Notes under the pieces: model-generated
Seen by the model: the letters and a program-made list of their open reading frames with translations, nothing else
What the model was told of the DNA's origin: nothing
Databases searched by the model: none
Program-made: the position numbers and the translations under genes
Shown: positions 1 through 11,390 of the stretch, piece after piece
Position numbering within the stretch: the stretch's first letter is position 1
Layout: each line of letters begins with the position of its first letter
Origin: Eriocheir sinensis
Taxonomy: Eukaryota; Arthropoda; Malacostraca; Decapoda; Varunidae
Reading direction: 5' to 3'
NCBI RefSeq assembly: GCF_024679095.1
Contig: NC_066516.1
Span: forward strand, 19,424,544 to 19,488,543
DNA: 64,000 bases

Positions 1-54
1 CATGAACGGCTGCCGGGCACACCTTTCAACTAGGTCACACGCATACACAGGCAC

Positions 55-85
<31 letters not shown>

Positions 86-2368
86 TCGCTGGAATGTTGA
101 GTTCCTGACCTAGCTACACACTACTGGTCATCACACTCATCACCTTTTCAGCACTGTCACCTCATGTTTATTTTCTCCTCTGTGACATTAATCTTTGAAC
201 ATATTTACAAGCGTTTCTCCTTTACTCCTTTTACACTTCAACAGCCATTTTTTTTTTCCGGTGGTCGTTCATTCAGTATCTGTCAACACTATTCAAATAT
301 CATCTAACAGGCTATACATACACCTAGGGCCACATCTTACACAGCCTTAACATCTTGCACGTGTCTCTTGTACCTTCCAAAACCTGTGTCAAAATACCTA
401 TGTCCTCCCACTGTGCCCCGCCATGCCCCTCACTCCCTTTTGAAGACCGTGAGCGGGATTTGACATTAAGTGGCGGTACAGGTACTGCTTAACTTTTTTT
501 CACTCTTTTTGCAGGCTCATGAACTGTCAGATTTCTGTCATATTTTTCCATCACTTCTACTCGACTTAAATATTTTGTGAAACGAACCAAATTGGCTTTC
601 CTCTATATCTTTTTACCTAAATTTCTCTAAACTAAACTGTCGCTTTTCAGAGACAGTATTTGGATAAAAAACGCCATTTCGATCCAATTCCTGTTTTATT
701 TTTTAGCTTTTAGTTCGCTCTTTTTGCAGCAATGTTTAAATAATCCCCTAAAGCAGTCTGCCGTCATCCACCATCCTTTTACCGTGCAAGCAGCCCCTGC
801 CAACGCTTTACCCCGCATCATATCAGCCCTCTTACCATGGCCACCTTGTCCCCTTTCCTCAGCCTCTAGCCACGCCTCGCCTTCTATCCACACTCGCCCT
901 CTCACTACGTCTAACTTTTCACTACTCCCGTCCTCTGTCCATCACCACGTTCTCACCCCACCCACCTTCTCACACTATCTAGTACCCTCTCAGCACCAGC
1001 ATCCCCTTCATCTACTCTTCAGCTACAGCTTGTCCTCCTCCCACACTCATCCTCTCTCCACTGCCCTGTCCTGCTCTAAGGCTACCTTCTCACACACACT
1101 TTCTCTGTAACAGCACCTAGTCCCCTCTCCACACCCGTATCCCTCTCTTACCCTCCTCTACATTGCCACCCTTTCCTCACTGATATGACCTCTCCGTATC
1201 TCGTCTCTTGCTCTTACTCTCCCTTCCTCCCTCCTTCCCATGTCCCCTCCACTCCCACCCTCAGCACACCCGCCTCCTCATACCCGTCCTCATCAGCACG
1301 CCTGCGACTCACGTTCCTGCAAGACTATGGTATATTCCCTCCAGCCAGGGCGTCGAATCTAACACGCTTTTGGAATTTCAGTGAATTAGCTGTGATTAAA
1401 TTCTGATGTCCTACCATTCCCAGGCGTGACAGTGCTGTCATTAATCCGTCTCGTCGCCCGCCGCCTCGCTGCCCCCGCCGTGGAGGGACGAGGCGACGCG
1501 AGGCGAGGGGAGGTGAGGCGAGGTGAAGGGCGGAGCGCAATAAAGGGCAATATCCTCGCTCGAGTTTGGTTTACTGACTTTTTTTATTCAAGGGTTGAAT
1601 ATTCGCCATTAAAATGGATGTGACTATCCTAGGCAATGTGATAAACAGTAGCTCTTCTTTTAACTAAGAGCGTGTAAGAGCAGGTTCGTTGCTAGAGGAT
1701 TTCAAATCCAAGAGAAAAAGGGTTATACATGTCTCTTTCTCTTTACCATAATGGACAACGTAGAGAGGCAGCTATCTGTGCGCCCGTCTCTAATGAAGGG
1801 GAGCGGAGGGCGCGATCCAACAAAGAGCAGTTTGTGAATCTTCCATACCGCTCCGTTGAGAGAAAAATAATTCGGCCTTTCCTCCCTTATTATGTTTGCT
1901 TCCTCACGCTTGAGAAAAAAAAATATTGACATTTGTTTCGCATAAATTGAAGGATACGAGACTATCATGTTTCCAGAAAACAAAAAATGCAACAATATAA
2001 TTTTTCCTTTGTCCCAACAGACACAAAAAACATTAATGGTGATTATTATACAAAAAGCTGGGGAAAATATCAGTTAACGATAATATCAGACGAAAAATCC
2101 AGGCACAGAAGCATGTGAAAATATTAAACAGCTACCGACCGCTGGACTGGAGCCGAGTATGAACGAATCTACTTACTGGACACAACATGAAGCACATGTA
2201 AACAAGGCACGAGATGAACAGCTACAAACGAACAAAGTAATCCACAAACATGACCTATTAACACTGCCGGTGACAGACATGATCTAGAAATGGTTCACCC
2301 TGACAAAGAAACGACCCAGCGGCGGTGCACAGACAGACAGACGGACGTGGAAGGTGCCGGAGCCTCAC
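1..2368. other. Intron or downstream flank of the receptor cyclase gene
   Basis: No coding exon is recognised. The next exon should start in phase 0 with the residues after the Glu that ends exon 2369-2478, and I see no such frame here, so it is presumably left of base 1. The stretch has a 26-base A run at 55-80, a CT-rich segment at 780-1260 and a GC-rich patch at 1440-1545 built of GGCGA/GAGGC-like words. The rest is unremarkable AT-rich sequence. Confidence 0.6.
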
Positions 2369-2478
2369 CTCAAAGATGCCCGATTCGGGGTTCATGTCGA
2401 GCAGCGTGTAGTCAGCCTTCCTGTCGCCATTACCGTCGATGGAGATGTTGCTGCTGAACCACGGCGGCACCACGTCAG
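2369..2478 (-). CDS. Receptor guanylate cyclase, ectodomain exon (juxtamembrane side)
   Basis: Internal exon of 110 nt, bounded on the minus strand by a pyrimidine-rich acceptor (CCCTTCCCAG) and a donor GAG|GTGAGG. The first two bases complete a codon begun in exon 6837-7026 (T+CT = Ser). Then 36 codons follow and the exon ends on a codon boundary. The peptide holds SIDGNGDRKADYTLLDMNPE. This is the IDxxGDRxxDxSLxDMDPExG signature found shortly before the transmembrane helix in natriuretic peptide receptor A/B-type guanylate cyclases. NPR-C (clearance receptor) differs at the LLDM part, which favours a true cyclase. One N-glycosylation sequon (NIS) is visible. The role is folding and ligand binding of the extracellular domain at the plasma membrane; ligand unknown. 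The cyclase domain itself is not in the window. Confidence 0.92.
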
Positions 2479-2600
2479 CTGGGAAGGGCAGAAGGGCAGG
2501 TGAGGGATATAATACACTTTAAACGTGAACATTAATAAACAACACCTCCTCTTCCTAAGCTGTCCTCTCATTTGCCCATTCATTCCCTTTTCTTTTATCG

Positions 2601-2671
2601 AAGCAGCGTCTAGCGGACATTTTTGTTGTACTTGTTTTTTCTCTTGAGCTGCCTCCATTGTTGTAAAAAAA
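2601..2671 (+). repeat. Dispersed short repeat, copy 1 (probable retroelement 3' end)
   Basis: A degenerate copy of a family with seven members in this window. It has the GCxGCGxxTAGCGGxC start, a T-rich spacer, CTTGAGCTGCCTCC and a TTGTTGTAAAAAAA end. It lies about 70 bases before the LINE fragment. Confidence 0.6.
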
Positions 2672-2742
2672 GCCTCTCCCCTTGCCCCATGAAAAGAGTG
2701 TTCCATCGGCTTATCCATAAGCAAGTCAAGCCTCCTCTTTAA

Positions 2743-3775
2743 CTCAGATATGGTACACTCTGGACGATTCTGGGCATATTCCTCCTACTCATCCTCCCTC
2801 TGACCCCACTATGCCTGGTATTAAGATTCTTAAAAATGGTGTTTTCTATGCCCTCTCTGGCCTCAATCCTCAGAAGGCTTATGGGCCTGATGGAACGCCT
2901 CCTATTGTCCTTAAGAACTGTGCTTCCGTGCTGATACCCAGCCTGGTCAAACTCTTTCGTCTCTGCCTCTCAACATCTACCTTTCCTTCCTGCTGGAAGT
3001 ACGCCTACATACAGCCTGTGCCTAAGAAGGGTGACCATTCTAATCCCTCAAACTACCGTCATATAGCTTTACTTTCCTGTCTTTCTAAAGCTTTTGAATC
3101 AATCCTTAACCGGAAGATTCACAAGCATCTATCCACTTCTGACCTTCTATCTGATCGCCAGTATGGGTTCCGCAAGTGGCGTTCTACTGGTGATCTTTTT
3201 GCTTTATTAACTGACTCCTGGTCATCCTCTCTTAGCCGTTTCGGTGAAACTTTCTCTGTTGCGCTAGACATATCGAAAGCTTTTTATAGTCTGGCACAAC
3301 TCTTTACTTTCTAAATCACCCTCCTACGGATTCTATCCCTCTCTCTGTTCCTTTATCTCCAGTTATCTTACCTGCCGTTCTATCTCTGCTGTGGAAGATG
3401 GTCACTGTTCTTCCCCTATCAACAGTGGTGTCCCGCAGGGCTCTGTCCGGTCTCCCACTCTCTTCCTGTTTTTCATCAATGATTTTCTTTTCATAACAAA
3501 GTTTCATATCAACTCGTACGCCGACGACTCTACTCTTCATTATTGAACTTTCAACAGAAAACCTTCCCAACAGGAATTACACGACTCCAGACTGGAGGCT
3601 GCAGAACGCTTAACCTCAGACCTTGCAATCAATTCTGATTAGGACAGAAGGAATCTTGTGTCCTTCAACGCCTCAAAAACTCAATTTCTCCAACAATCAA
3701 CTCCACGCAATCTTCCAAATACCTATCCCTTATTCTTCGACAACACTCAGGTGTCACCTTCTTTCACACTAACAA
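2743..3775 (+). mobile_element. Broken jockey/BS-like non-LTR retrotransposon (RT domain)
   Basis: Part of ORF2 of a LINE of the type annotated in crabs as 'RNA-directed DNA polymerase from transposon BS'. The first open stretch (2811-3314) carries the fingers and palm of reverse transcriptase, with motifs such as YGPDGTPPIVLKN, PVPKKGDHSNPSNYR and DRQYGFRK. At about 3283 the Asp of the conserved AFD motif is Tyr and two bases are missing, which shifts the frame to a stop at 3312. Homology continues in another frame with VPQGS (about 3430) and the catalytic YADDS box (about 3520), then an in-frame stop at about 3544. Further decayed sequence continues to about 3775. The endonuclease half and the C-terminus are absent. 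The element is inactive, lies antisense to the host gene, and is cut off at both ends without recognisable target-site duplications. Confidence 0.85.
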
Positions 3776-4944
3776 GCATGTGAGCTTGCGTGTGTCTGCT
3801 TGAGTCTGTATTTGTCGGTAGTTCTGCAATGCTCACAGAAGTTGCATAAGCAGGTTAAGAACTTGTACCAGGTAAACAAGTGTAAAGAAACAAATATAAG
3901 ACTCAAATACGTCAAGGAACCTCACATTTTTCTGTCCGAGTTGAGAATCAAATCCAAATCTTTTTCTCCATTTATCTTTTCTCACTGGCCTCATTAGTTT
4001 CAGCGCACTCTTTCCTCCACATTCCTCCTTGCCCTCCTTAAAAGTATCTCTTCCGTGTCTCTCCTATACGACTCTTCAACTGGTGGGTCATCATCGTGTT
4101 CTCATATTTCTCGCCCTCTTCAACTTCTCTCGTTTTCTTCGGCCTTTTCCAGATCCTAAGCTTCTTTGCGCTCACCACTAGTGCTCCTTCTCCTTCCTTA
4201 CTGCTGCTTCTCTCTCCCCGATAGACCAAATTACGGTGGTGGTTTTCTTTCATGGTTGATCCCTTGGAGAGGCTGCTAGATACACTATTACCTGGAAGGG
4301 CAAAAATAAGTAGCTCTCCTCTTGCTAAGCCTTCAACGTATTTATTTTTTTCCAACTTTTTTATCTTGATCTAATAATTTTCGTATATTTCTTTTTCTTT
4401 TCCTTTTTTCCTTTTCTTTTTCTCCTTTTCTTTTTTTTCTTCTTTCCTTCATCTCTTTTATTCTGATCTCGTCACGTTACACGCCACTTTCGCTATGAGG
4501 CTTTCCTATAAATATTTCCGTCATGCTATTTTGCCTCTCTTCTCCGCTTTTAGTAAACATTTTATACTTTTCCTTCATCTTGCTGCATGATGTCTGGTCT
4601 TGGGTTTCTATTTCTAGTTCAGTTTTCATCGAAAGAATGGGAAACTCTACAGTGAGTCCACCTTTACCAAGAGAAAGAACATCAGACTCGTTCTAAAATA
4701 AAGACCGTGAAGATGCTGAAGAAAATATTATACGTCAGTTCACCTTCTTTTTCCATCTCAGGTGACTGTCTCTACATGAACGTCTTGCAGCACCTCCTTT
4801 CCACGCCTATTCCCTCTCCAAAGTTCCTCAATAAGCGGTTTGAAGGCGCCGCTCCGAGGGTCCTTTTCAGATGACCTTACACTTCATTGGAGCGTTCCCT
4901 TGCTTTCTGAGAACTTCAAATTTTAAAGATTGCCAGGTGAGTTG

Positions 4945-5082
<138 letters not shown>

Positions 5083-5149
5083 CTCCAGTAGTGTTTCCAT
5101 TCTTTTAAAGCGACAAAAAACATCCAGAAAAGAAAATAAGCAAACGTAC

Positions 5150-5270
5150 CCGTCACCTCCACCACCACCATAACCACCACCACCACCATAACCACCACCA
5201 CCACCATAACCACCACCACCATAACCACCACCACAGCCGCCGCCATCACCACCACTATCACCGCCACCTG
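5150..5270. repeat. CCA-rich minisatellite, unit about 15-18 bp
   Basis: Blocks of CCACCACCA broken by ATAA recur five or so times, then decay into CCG/CCA triplets. The valine/methionine-rich frames through it are low complexity and not coding. Confidence 0.9.
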
Positions 5271-5419
5271 TCTAATGACCTGTCCGCTGGCCGCCGCCGT
5301 AAAGGTAAAAGTTGCAATAACCGACAATCGCTCCGCCTGTCTCGCCCTGTCAGACTGAAGGCAAACGATGAAGCAGAATAAGAAAAATGTGATGTCCGCG
5401 CCAATCCTGCCTGGACGAC

Positions 5420-5890
5420 GCCATGAAGCCTTCTTCTTCTTCTTCCTTCCCTTTCTCTTTTTGTTTTTGTTCTTCTACTTCCTCTTCTACTTTTTTCATC
5501 TGTTTCTTTCTCCTTTTCCTCCTCCCCTCCTCCTATTTTCTTTTTCGTCTTCATTTTCATTTTTATTTCAATCATTTTTCTTTTTCTTCTTTTCTTCGTG
5601 TTCTTTTTTTTTCTTCTTCTTCTTCTACTACTACTTTTTCATCTGCTTCTTCTTCCTCCTCCTCCTCCTCCCCTTCCTGCTCCCCCTCCTCCTCCTCCCC
5701 CCTAGCCCTGAGTTGTGCAGAGGCGCCAACGTCACCGTCTCCTCCGCCCCCGCCGCCAAGTCAACCCGGAGACGAAAACAAACGAAGAAAATAATAGAAA
5801 AACGCAAGAGGAGAGCCCGGCAAGACACGGCCCAAATCTTCTTTTAATTAATGAGGCAGGAGGAGGAGGAGGAGGAGGAGGAGGAGGACG
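5420..5890. repeat. Pyrimidine tract (TTC/TCC) ending in a (GGA)n patch
   Basis: TTC- and TCC-rich from 5420 to 5700, then about 130 bases of mixed sequence (5705-5835), then GGA triplets at 5852-5890. Long open frames here are only Ser, Phe or Glu runs. Confidence 0.85.
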
Positions 5891-5952
5891 AGCTAGAGTG
5901 GCCAACTAACGCAAATCTTTCCATTCGCAGAGTAATTTGCCGTAATTGTTTT

Positions 5953-6077
<125 letters not shown>

Positions 6078-6836
6078 CCACTCTTCCATTATTTTTTTTT
6101 CTTTCTTCACGATCACTAAAGTCGTTTCTCTTACTAACTTTTCTTCCTCCTCTTCTTCCTTTTCTTGTTTTTTCTTCTCCTCTTTCATCTCTTTCTCCTT
6201 TTTTTCCCTCCTATCTGTTTTGCCTGACCATATAAATCCTTCTTCTTCTCCGTTTATTTTTCCTCCTCCTTTTCTATTCATATTCTTTCTTCTTCGTCTT
6301 CGGGTGCTCACTCTTCAACTCCTCCTCTTCCTCCTTTCCTCACCATTATTTTTCACGCCTCTCCTCATTTCCTTCCTATCCTCCTCATCTTTCTATTTCT
6401 TCTTCTCTTCCTCCACACCCTTCAACTTCTTCCCATACCATTATCTTTCTTTCCTCTTCCTCTTCCCTCTCATATCCTCCATTTCATCATATTCTTCTGT
6501 CTCCTGCTCCAGTCCCTTCAACTCCTCCTCCCTCTTCTTCCTTTACCTTTACCTTTCACTCGTCTCCCTCATTTCCTTCGAATAAATAAATGGTCATATT
6601 CTTCAACATTTCTGCGCTCAAGTACACATACTTGACAAGGCTCTCCTATGATATGTGGGTATTTCCAGGGGTACTTTTATGACCCTTGTGGTAGTTTGAT
6701 CCTTATTCTATACTTTGAACCTAAAACAAAGACTTATTAGAACCCGACTGATTTTCTTTTTGGCCTCTAGAAATTGTTGATGTGTGAGCCGGAAGCGTCT
6801 GAGAATACCGACCAGAGTCCCAAACCGTATACTCAC

Positions 6837-7026
6837 ATCCAAAGGTTCTGTTCCACATGTTCTTGATGATGTGTCGGCCGTCCCTGATGGAGCCGTTCTC
6901 TTTCAGCGTCGTGTTGAGCGCCGCCGCGTACACCAACAGCCCCTCGAAGAAGCCTGCCACGTACGCGTTCACGGTATCGTCTTCGTAGGCTGAGTATTCG
7001 AACTCCTCCCGAGCTATCTTCTTAAC
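6837..7026 (-). CDS. Receptor guanylate cyclase, ectodomain exon (WNRTF exon)
   Basis: Internal exon of 190 nt. The acceptor is TTTGCAG|GTT and the donor AT|GTGAGT (minus strand). It starts in phase 0, has 63 codons plus one base, and ends in phase 1. The peptide VKKIAREEFEY...EDDTVNAYVAGFFEGLLVYA...WNRTFG matches the part of natriuretic-peptide-receptor ectodomains where a (V/N)xFxxxFxDxxLLYxxAL helix precedes the near-invariant (M/T)WNRxF. Here GFFEGLLVYAAAL and MWNRTF fill those positions. Three sequons (NTT, NGS, NRT) fit an extracellular glycoprotein. Charge-rich codons, good GC content and clean splice sites contrast sharply with the surrounding simple repeats. A family match other than NPR-type cyclase or clearance receptor is unlikely. 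Confidence 0.94.
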
Positions 7027-7257
7027 CTGCAAACCAAAGAGAGAGAAAGGTTGTTCATCTACACTGTGGGGAATGTTAGGTGTGTGACGTTATACATTAG
7101 AAAGGTGGAATCATTGTCGTTGTATAATTTTCAGGTCTTTCCTAACGCTGAGAACTTAAACAACTCGGCCGGTATCCTTTATATAATGCAAGCCAGAGAT
7201 ATGAAGGTTGTTTTTGACACTGCAGGGAATGTTATGCATGAGATTTAACGTGTAAAA

Positions 7258-7378
7258 GATAGGAGGAGGAGGAGGAGTGGGAGTGGAAGTGAGAGTAGTG
7301 GGAGTAGTAGAAGAAATAGTAGTGATAGTAGTAGTAATAGTAATAGTAGTAGCAGGAGGAGACGGAGGCGGAGGTACC
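7258..7378. repeat. Trinucleotide-rich GGA/AGT tract
   Basis: GGA triplets followed by AGT/GTA triplets and again GGA/GGC. A low-complexity trinucleotide block immediately beside the ORF at 7379-7665. Confidence 0.85.
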
Positions 7379-7665
7379 GAAACTCCTCCTGCGCGTCTTC
7401 TTTGCTTGCATCCCGAAAATAAAGATAAATGTGCTGTGAAGTTTAGGTATGAGACGTGACGTGTAAAATAAAACATGTAAAACAGCATCTCGTCCCGCAC
7501 CGCCTTCACATCTGGACGAACTAATGAAACCAAATCAGCCAAAGGTACACGTGTCGCTCCACCAGGGAAGTGCCACAGTGCCTCCAGGTCTGATGCGGTG
7601 TTGAGGCGCGAGGTGATGAGGTCGATGTCACCTTGTAAGATTTTAAGAGGTTTCGTTTTCTCCAT
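7379..7665 (-). CDS. Unrecognised ORF fragment in the retroelement nest
   Basis: An ATG at 7665 (minus strand) opens about 95 codons of non-repetitive, well-mixed sequence (MEKTKPLKILQGDIDLITSR, later DLEALWHFPGGATRVPL and YMFYFTRHVSYLNFTAHLSL). The frame then runs into the GGA/AGT tract, where it becomes Pro/Thr-rich and stops at about 7156. Composition up to 7379 looks like real or recently real protein-coding sequence, and there is no in-frame stop. I do not recognise the family. It is not needed for the receptor cyclase mRNA, because the flanking exons join in phase 0 without it. It could be a 5' fragment of a mobile-element protein, a small nested gene or a pseudogene. Confidence that it is expressed is low. 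Confidence 0.25.
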
Positions 7666-8040
7666 GATTATTTTTCATTTTAATTTTTAGGTTCTTTTCT
7701 TACTTTTTTCTTTCCCTTTTTCTTTTCTTTTTTTCTTGGTACTTTTGCTTTTGTTTTTGATTTGTTTTTGTTTTCATCTTTTCTCTTTTTTCTCTTCTCC
7801 CACTTTCATTTCTACTTTTTCCTTTTTTGTTTTTATATATTTCTTTTTCCTTTTCTGTTCCTTTTCTTTTTTCTTCTTTCTTCTTCCCTTTTCTTCTTCT
7901 TCTTCTTTTTCTTCTGCTTTTTCTTCTTCTTCTTCTTCTTCTTCTTCTTCTTCTTCTTCTTCTTCTTCTTCTTCTTCTTCTTCTTCTTCTTCTTCTTCTT
8001 CTTCTTCTTCTTCTTCTTTTTTCTTCTTCTTCTTCTTCTT
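7666..8040. repeat. T-rich tract and (TTC)n microsatellite
   Basis: Imperfect TTC/TTTTC from 7666 to 7880, then an almost perfect TTC array of about 130 bases to 8040. Confidence 0.95.
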
Positions 8041-8342
8041 AACTCCGGCCCTTCTAATATATTTTCCACAGTGACCCGTGTTCCCTGCCTTCTCTTCCGT
8101 CTCCAGCCTCAATGCTCTTCTGTAAGTAATCTCAACCCATTGCTCATTTTATGCTCCTCTGTCAACTTTCCCTTCACGTCGGCTCCTCGTCCTCCCTTCC
8201 TCTCGCCTCCTGTCTTCCCTCCGTCCGGCTAAGCCTTCGTAAAGCTCCTGCGGATGGACACTCTTTTGTTCCGGGAAATTGCATGCGGTTCGTCACAAAA
8301 GGCGGAGAACAAGGACATATTGAAGCCAGAAGTGACGGGAGG
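8041..8342. other. Unique intronic sequence
   Basis: Short C/T-rich unique stretch between two simple repeats. No exon, RNA gene or repeat is recognised. Confidence 0.5.
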
Positions 8343-8452
8343 AAGGACTTGCTGGCTGGATGGATGGATTGATGTACTGGCTGACTGGCTGGCTGGATGG
8401 CTGGCTGGCTGGATGCATGGCTGGCTGACTGACTAACTGGATGGATGGGTGG
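8343..8452. repeat. Tetranucleotide repeat (TGGC/TGGA/TGAC)n
   Basis: Interleaved TGGC, TGGA and TGAC units, about 27 copies, imperfect. Confidence 0.9.
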
Positions 8453-8621
8453 GTGCAGGAAAGGGTTGAGGTAGAAGAAGTTTAAATATTGGTGGTGTCT
8501 GTGGCTGCTGGCTGGGTACGAGGAAGAGAAGGGATAAAAAGGGAAAATTTCAAGACAGGAAAGTGTAGAAGGTAAAAAAGACGTGACGGTAAGAGAGGAA
8601 ATGATTCTGGGAAAATCTCTC

Positions 8622-8758
<137 letters not shown>

Positions 8759-8824
8759 CAGAGCAGCCTCGGTGCTCAGAATTAACCTTGCTTCTCTACA
8801 ATGCTTGCAAGTACTCTGGAGATA

Positions 8825-8963
8825 TGCAGCGAAGAGGAGGAGGAGAAAGAGGAGGAGTAGGAGGAGGAGGAAGAGGAGGACGAGAAGGAGAAGTAGCAGA
8901 AGGAATAACAACAAGGAGCTCCTACCCGTTTATGTCCAAACACACACACACACACACACACAC
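8825..8963. repeat. AGG-rich tract and (CA)12
   Basis: AGG/AGA triplets at about 8833-8910, then a 24-base CA array at 8940-8963 directly before the SINE. Confidence 0.85.
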
Positions 8964-8964
8964 A

Positions 8965-9130
8965 ACCTCCATATTGCAGTGGATAGCACGCTTTGCTCAT
9001 AACCGAGAGGCCCTCGGTTCTATTCCAGGGTGAAGTGGAGACGGATGGGCAGTCTCCTTTCATCCGTGCCCCTGTCCACCCAGCCGTGAATGGGTACCGA
9101 GTGTCAGGAGTTGTCTCCCGCTTCCCGTGT
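8965..9130 (+). mobile_element. tRNA-derived SINE, plus strand
   Basis: A decayed tRNA-like head (A-box-like GCAGTGGATAGCACG, B-box-like CGGTTCTATTCC) leads into a body with GTCCACCCAGCCGTGAATGG. The body matches the SINEs at 9197-9489, 11391-11500 and 29690-29867. Its 3' end merges into the GT array at 9131. Confidence 0.75.
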
Positions 9131-9131
9131 T

Positions 9132-9196
<65 letters not shown>
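9131..9196. repeat. Microsatellite (GT)33 between converging SINEs
   Basis: Perfect GT array at the meeting point of two SINEs of opposite orientation. Both elements have a GT/AC-rich segment at the corresponding place, so the array probably grew from it. Confidence 0.95.
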
Positions 9197-9650
<454 letters not shown>

Positions 9651-9877
9651 CGGTTTATTTCGGAGATGGCAGCCGTTAGGCTGAAAATGTACATATTAAG
9701 ATTACAAAGTGTAACTATATAAAAATTACAATATGAAAGGGGTGTGGGGGTAGGTAATTTACAGTAACGGAGGGAACGTTGTGGTGATGCTTGAGGGGTG
9801 AGGAGGTAAAGGAGTGCGGTGTGGTAGAGCGATGAGGCGGGAAGGTAATCCTCTTCTGGAAGGCGAGTAGGTGTTAA

Positions 9878-9881
<4 letters not shown>
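9651..9881 (-). mobile_element. Dispersed repeat with (ATT)n(AC)n tail, copy A
   Basis: Shares with 9991-10250 the start CGGTTTATT, then GCAGCxGTxxxGCTGAAAATxTACAT, and farther on ACAATATGAAAG. Read on the minus strand it ends in AATAAACCG followed by ATT triplets, like the 3' end of a non-LTR element with a microsatellite tail. No coding sequence is recognised. Confidence 0.6.
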
Positions 9882-9974
<93 letters not shown>

Positions 9975-9990
9975 ATAGTAATAATAGTAA
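9882..9990. repeat. Compound microsatellite (GT)44 and AATAGT units
   Basis: GT array at 9882-9970, then a short AAT/AGT-rich linker. Equivalent to the tail before copy A. Confidence 0.95.
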
Positions 9991-10250
9991 TAAACGGTTT
10001 ATTAAGTGATTGCAGCTGTAAAGCTGAAAATATACATGTTAAAAAATACAATTTTGAAATATAATAGTAAAAAAAGGAAAATGTACAATATGAAAGAGTA
10101 TGAGGGGTCTGGGGTGGTGGGGGGGAAGTTGAGGTGGTTGAATGCAGTCCGTGGTGCGGTAGGGGGCGGTGTGGTTTTCCGGGTGACGGGTCAGGTGTGA
10201 AGCCCCAGGTCAACCCCAGGTCAAAAAAGGGTCAGGTCGCAGATGATGGC
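9991..10250 (-). mobile_element. Dispersed repeat with (ATT)n(AC)n tail, copy B
   Basis: Second, more diverged copy of the repeat at 9651-9881, in the same orientation, head to tail with it and with the SINE at 9197-9489. Confidence 0.6.
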
Positions 10251-10734
10251 AGGGGCGCAGGTAGATGTGGTGTCGGCCGTCACTCAGCTTAGGGGCATAG
10301 CGATGGCGAGGCAAAAGGGACGGCTGCTGCCCGGCTGCTTTGCGTTGTTGTTTCTTGTGGAAACAAGTGCACAGCCTTTGATGAAGGTAGGGAACATCAT
10401 CCTCAACCTGAGTGACGAAGCTCCAACACTGAACACTGCACAGTCACCTGAACTGACCTTCCCCAGGCAGCCTGTGCCTAAGCAGGATGACCGTTCCAAT
10501 CCCTCAAGCTTCCGTCCTATAGCTTTACTTTCCTGTGTTTCTAAAGCTTTTGAATCAATCCTTAGCCGAAAGATTCATAAGCATCTATCCACTTCTGACC
10601 TATCTGATCGCAAGTATGGATTCTGCAAGGGGCGTTCTACTGGTGATTTTGCTTTCTTAACTGACTCCTGGTCATCCTCTCTTAGCCGTTTTGGTGAAAC
10701 TTTTGCTGTTGCCTTCCATCTCGAAAGCTTTTGA
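10243..10734 (+). pseudogene. Chimeric 163-codon ORF: signal-peptide-like start fused to LINE RT
   Basis: Codons 1 to about 74 are unrelated to the LINE. An internal Met at 10303 begins MARQKGRLLPGCFALLFLVE, which looks like a secretory signal peptide (basic start, hydrophobic core, ETSA cleavage-like end), followed by QPLMK. The codons for LMK are followed by GTAGGG, a possible splice donor. From about 10466 the frame is reverse transcriptase (PVPKQDDRSNPSSFR, YGFCKGRSTGDF) until a frameshift ends it. The fusion is most likely created by 5' truncation of the LINE at its insertion point. Whether the left part was an exon is unknown. Confidence 0.35.
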
Positions 10735-11390
10735 CAGAGTCTGGCACAAATCTTTGCTTTCTAAACTTCCCTCCTACGGTTTCTATCCCTCTCCGTAGTT
10801 TTATCTCCAATTTCCTTCCGGCCGTTCTATCTTTGCTGTGGTAGACGGTCACTGTTCTTCACCTAATCCTATCAACAATGGTGTCTCACAGGGCTCTGTC
10901 CTATCTCCCACTCTCTTTCTGTTATTCATCAATGATTTTCTTTCCAAAAAATCTGTCCTATCAACTCGTACAGAAGACTTCCCCAACAGGAGCTACAAGA
11001 CTCCAGACGGGAGGCTGCAGAGCACTTAACCTCAGACCTTGCTATAATTTTTGATACGGGAAGGAGTTACGTGGTGTTCTTCAACGCCTCAAAACGGAAT
11101 TTCTCCACCTGTCAATTCGACAGAATCTTCCAAACACCTATCCCCTATTCTTCCGCAAGACTCAGGTGTCACTTTCTTCCATACTAAACATCCTCGATCT
11201 AATCTTAACTCAAAATCTTAACAAGAAACTTCACATCCCCTCTCTTACTAAATCAGCTTTCTCGAGGTTGGGGGTTCTGTGTCGTCTCCTGCAATTCTTT
11301 TCCCTTTTCCAGATGCTGTCCATATACAAGGGCCTTCTCTACTCTCGTATGGAGTAAACATCTCTTGTGCGGGGGAGCTCCACACACACA
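10466..11390 (+). mobile_element. Second broken jockey/BS-like LINE fragment (RT to thumb)
   Basis: Same family as 2743-3775 and again antisense to the host gene. The RT begins at the PVPK motif. A two-base loss at about 10714 shifts the frame just before the intact AFDRVWHKSLLSKLPS box. A stop follows at about 10795. SQGSVLSPTLFLLFIND is readable at about 10890, but the segment with the catalytic YADD box is deleted (about 10970). The thumb region then reads LTKSAFSRLG...LSIYKGLLYSRME to 11357. Homology stops at about 11390 in the codons for the GG(A/S)xHTH motif, where a SINE fragment starts. Inactive. Confidence 0.85.

Noticed and set aside
1440..1545. CpG island or promoter
   Set aside because: Only about 100 bases long and largely made of a GGCGA/GAGGC word repeat.
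7762..8232. Poly-Phe, poly-Leu, poly-Ser and poly-Glu ORFs over TTC arrays (also 25.6-26.1 kb)
   Set aside because: Trinucleotide repeat read-through, with no conserved domain and no splice signals.
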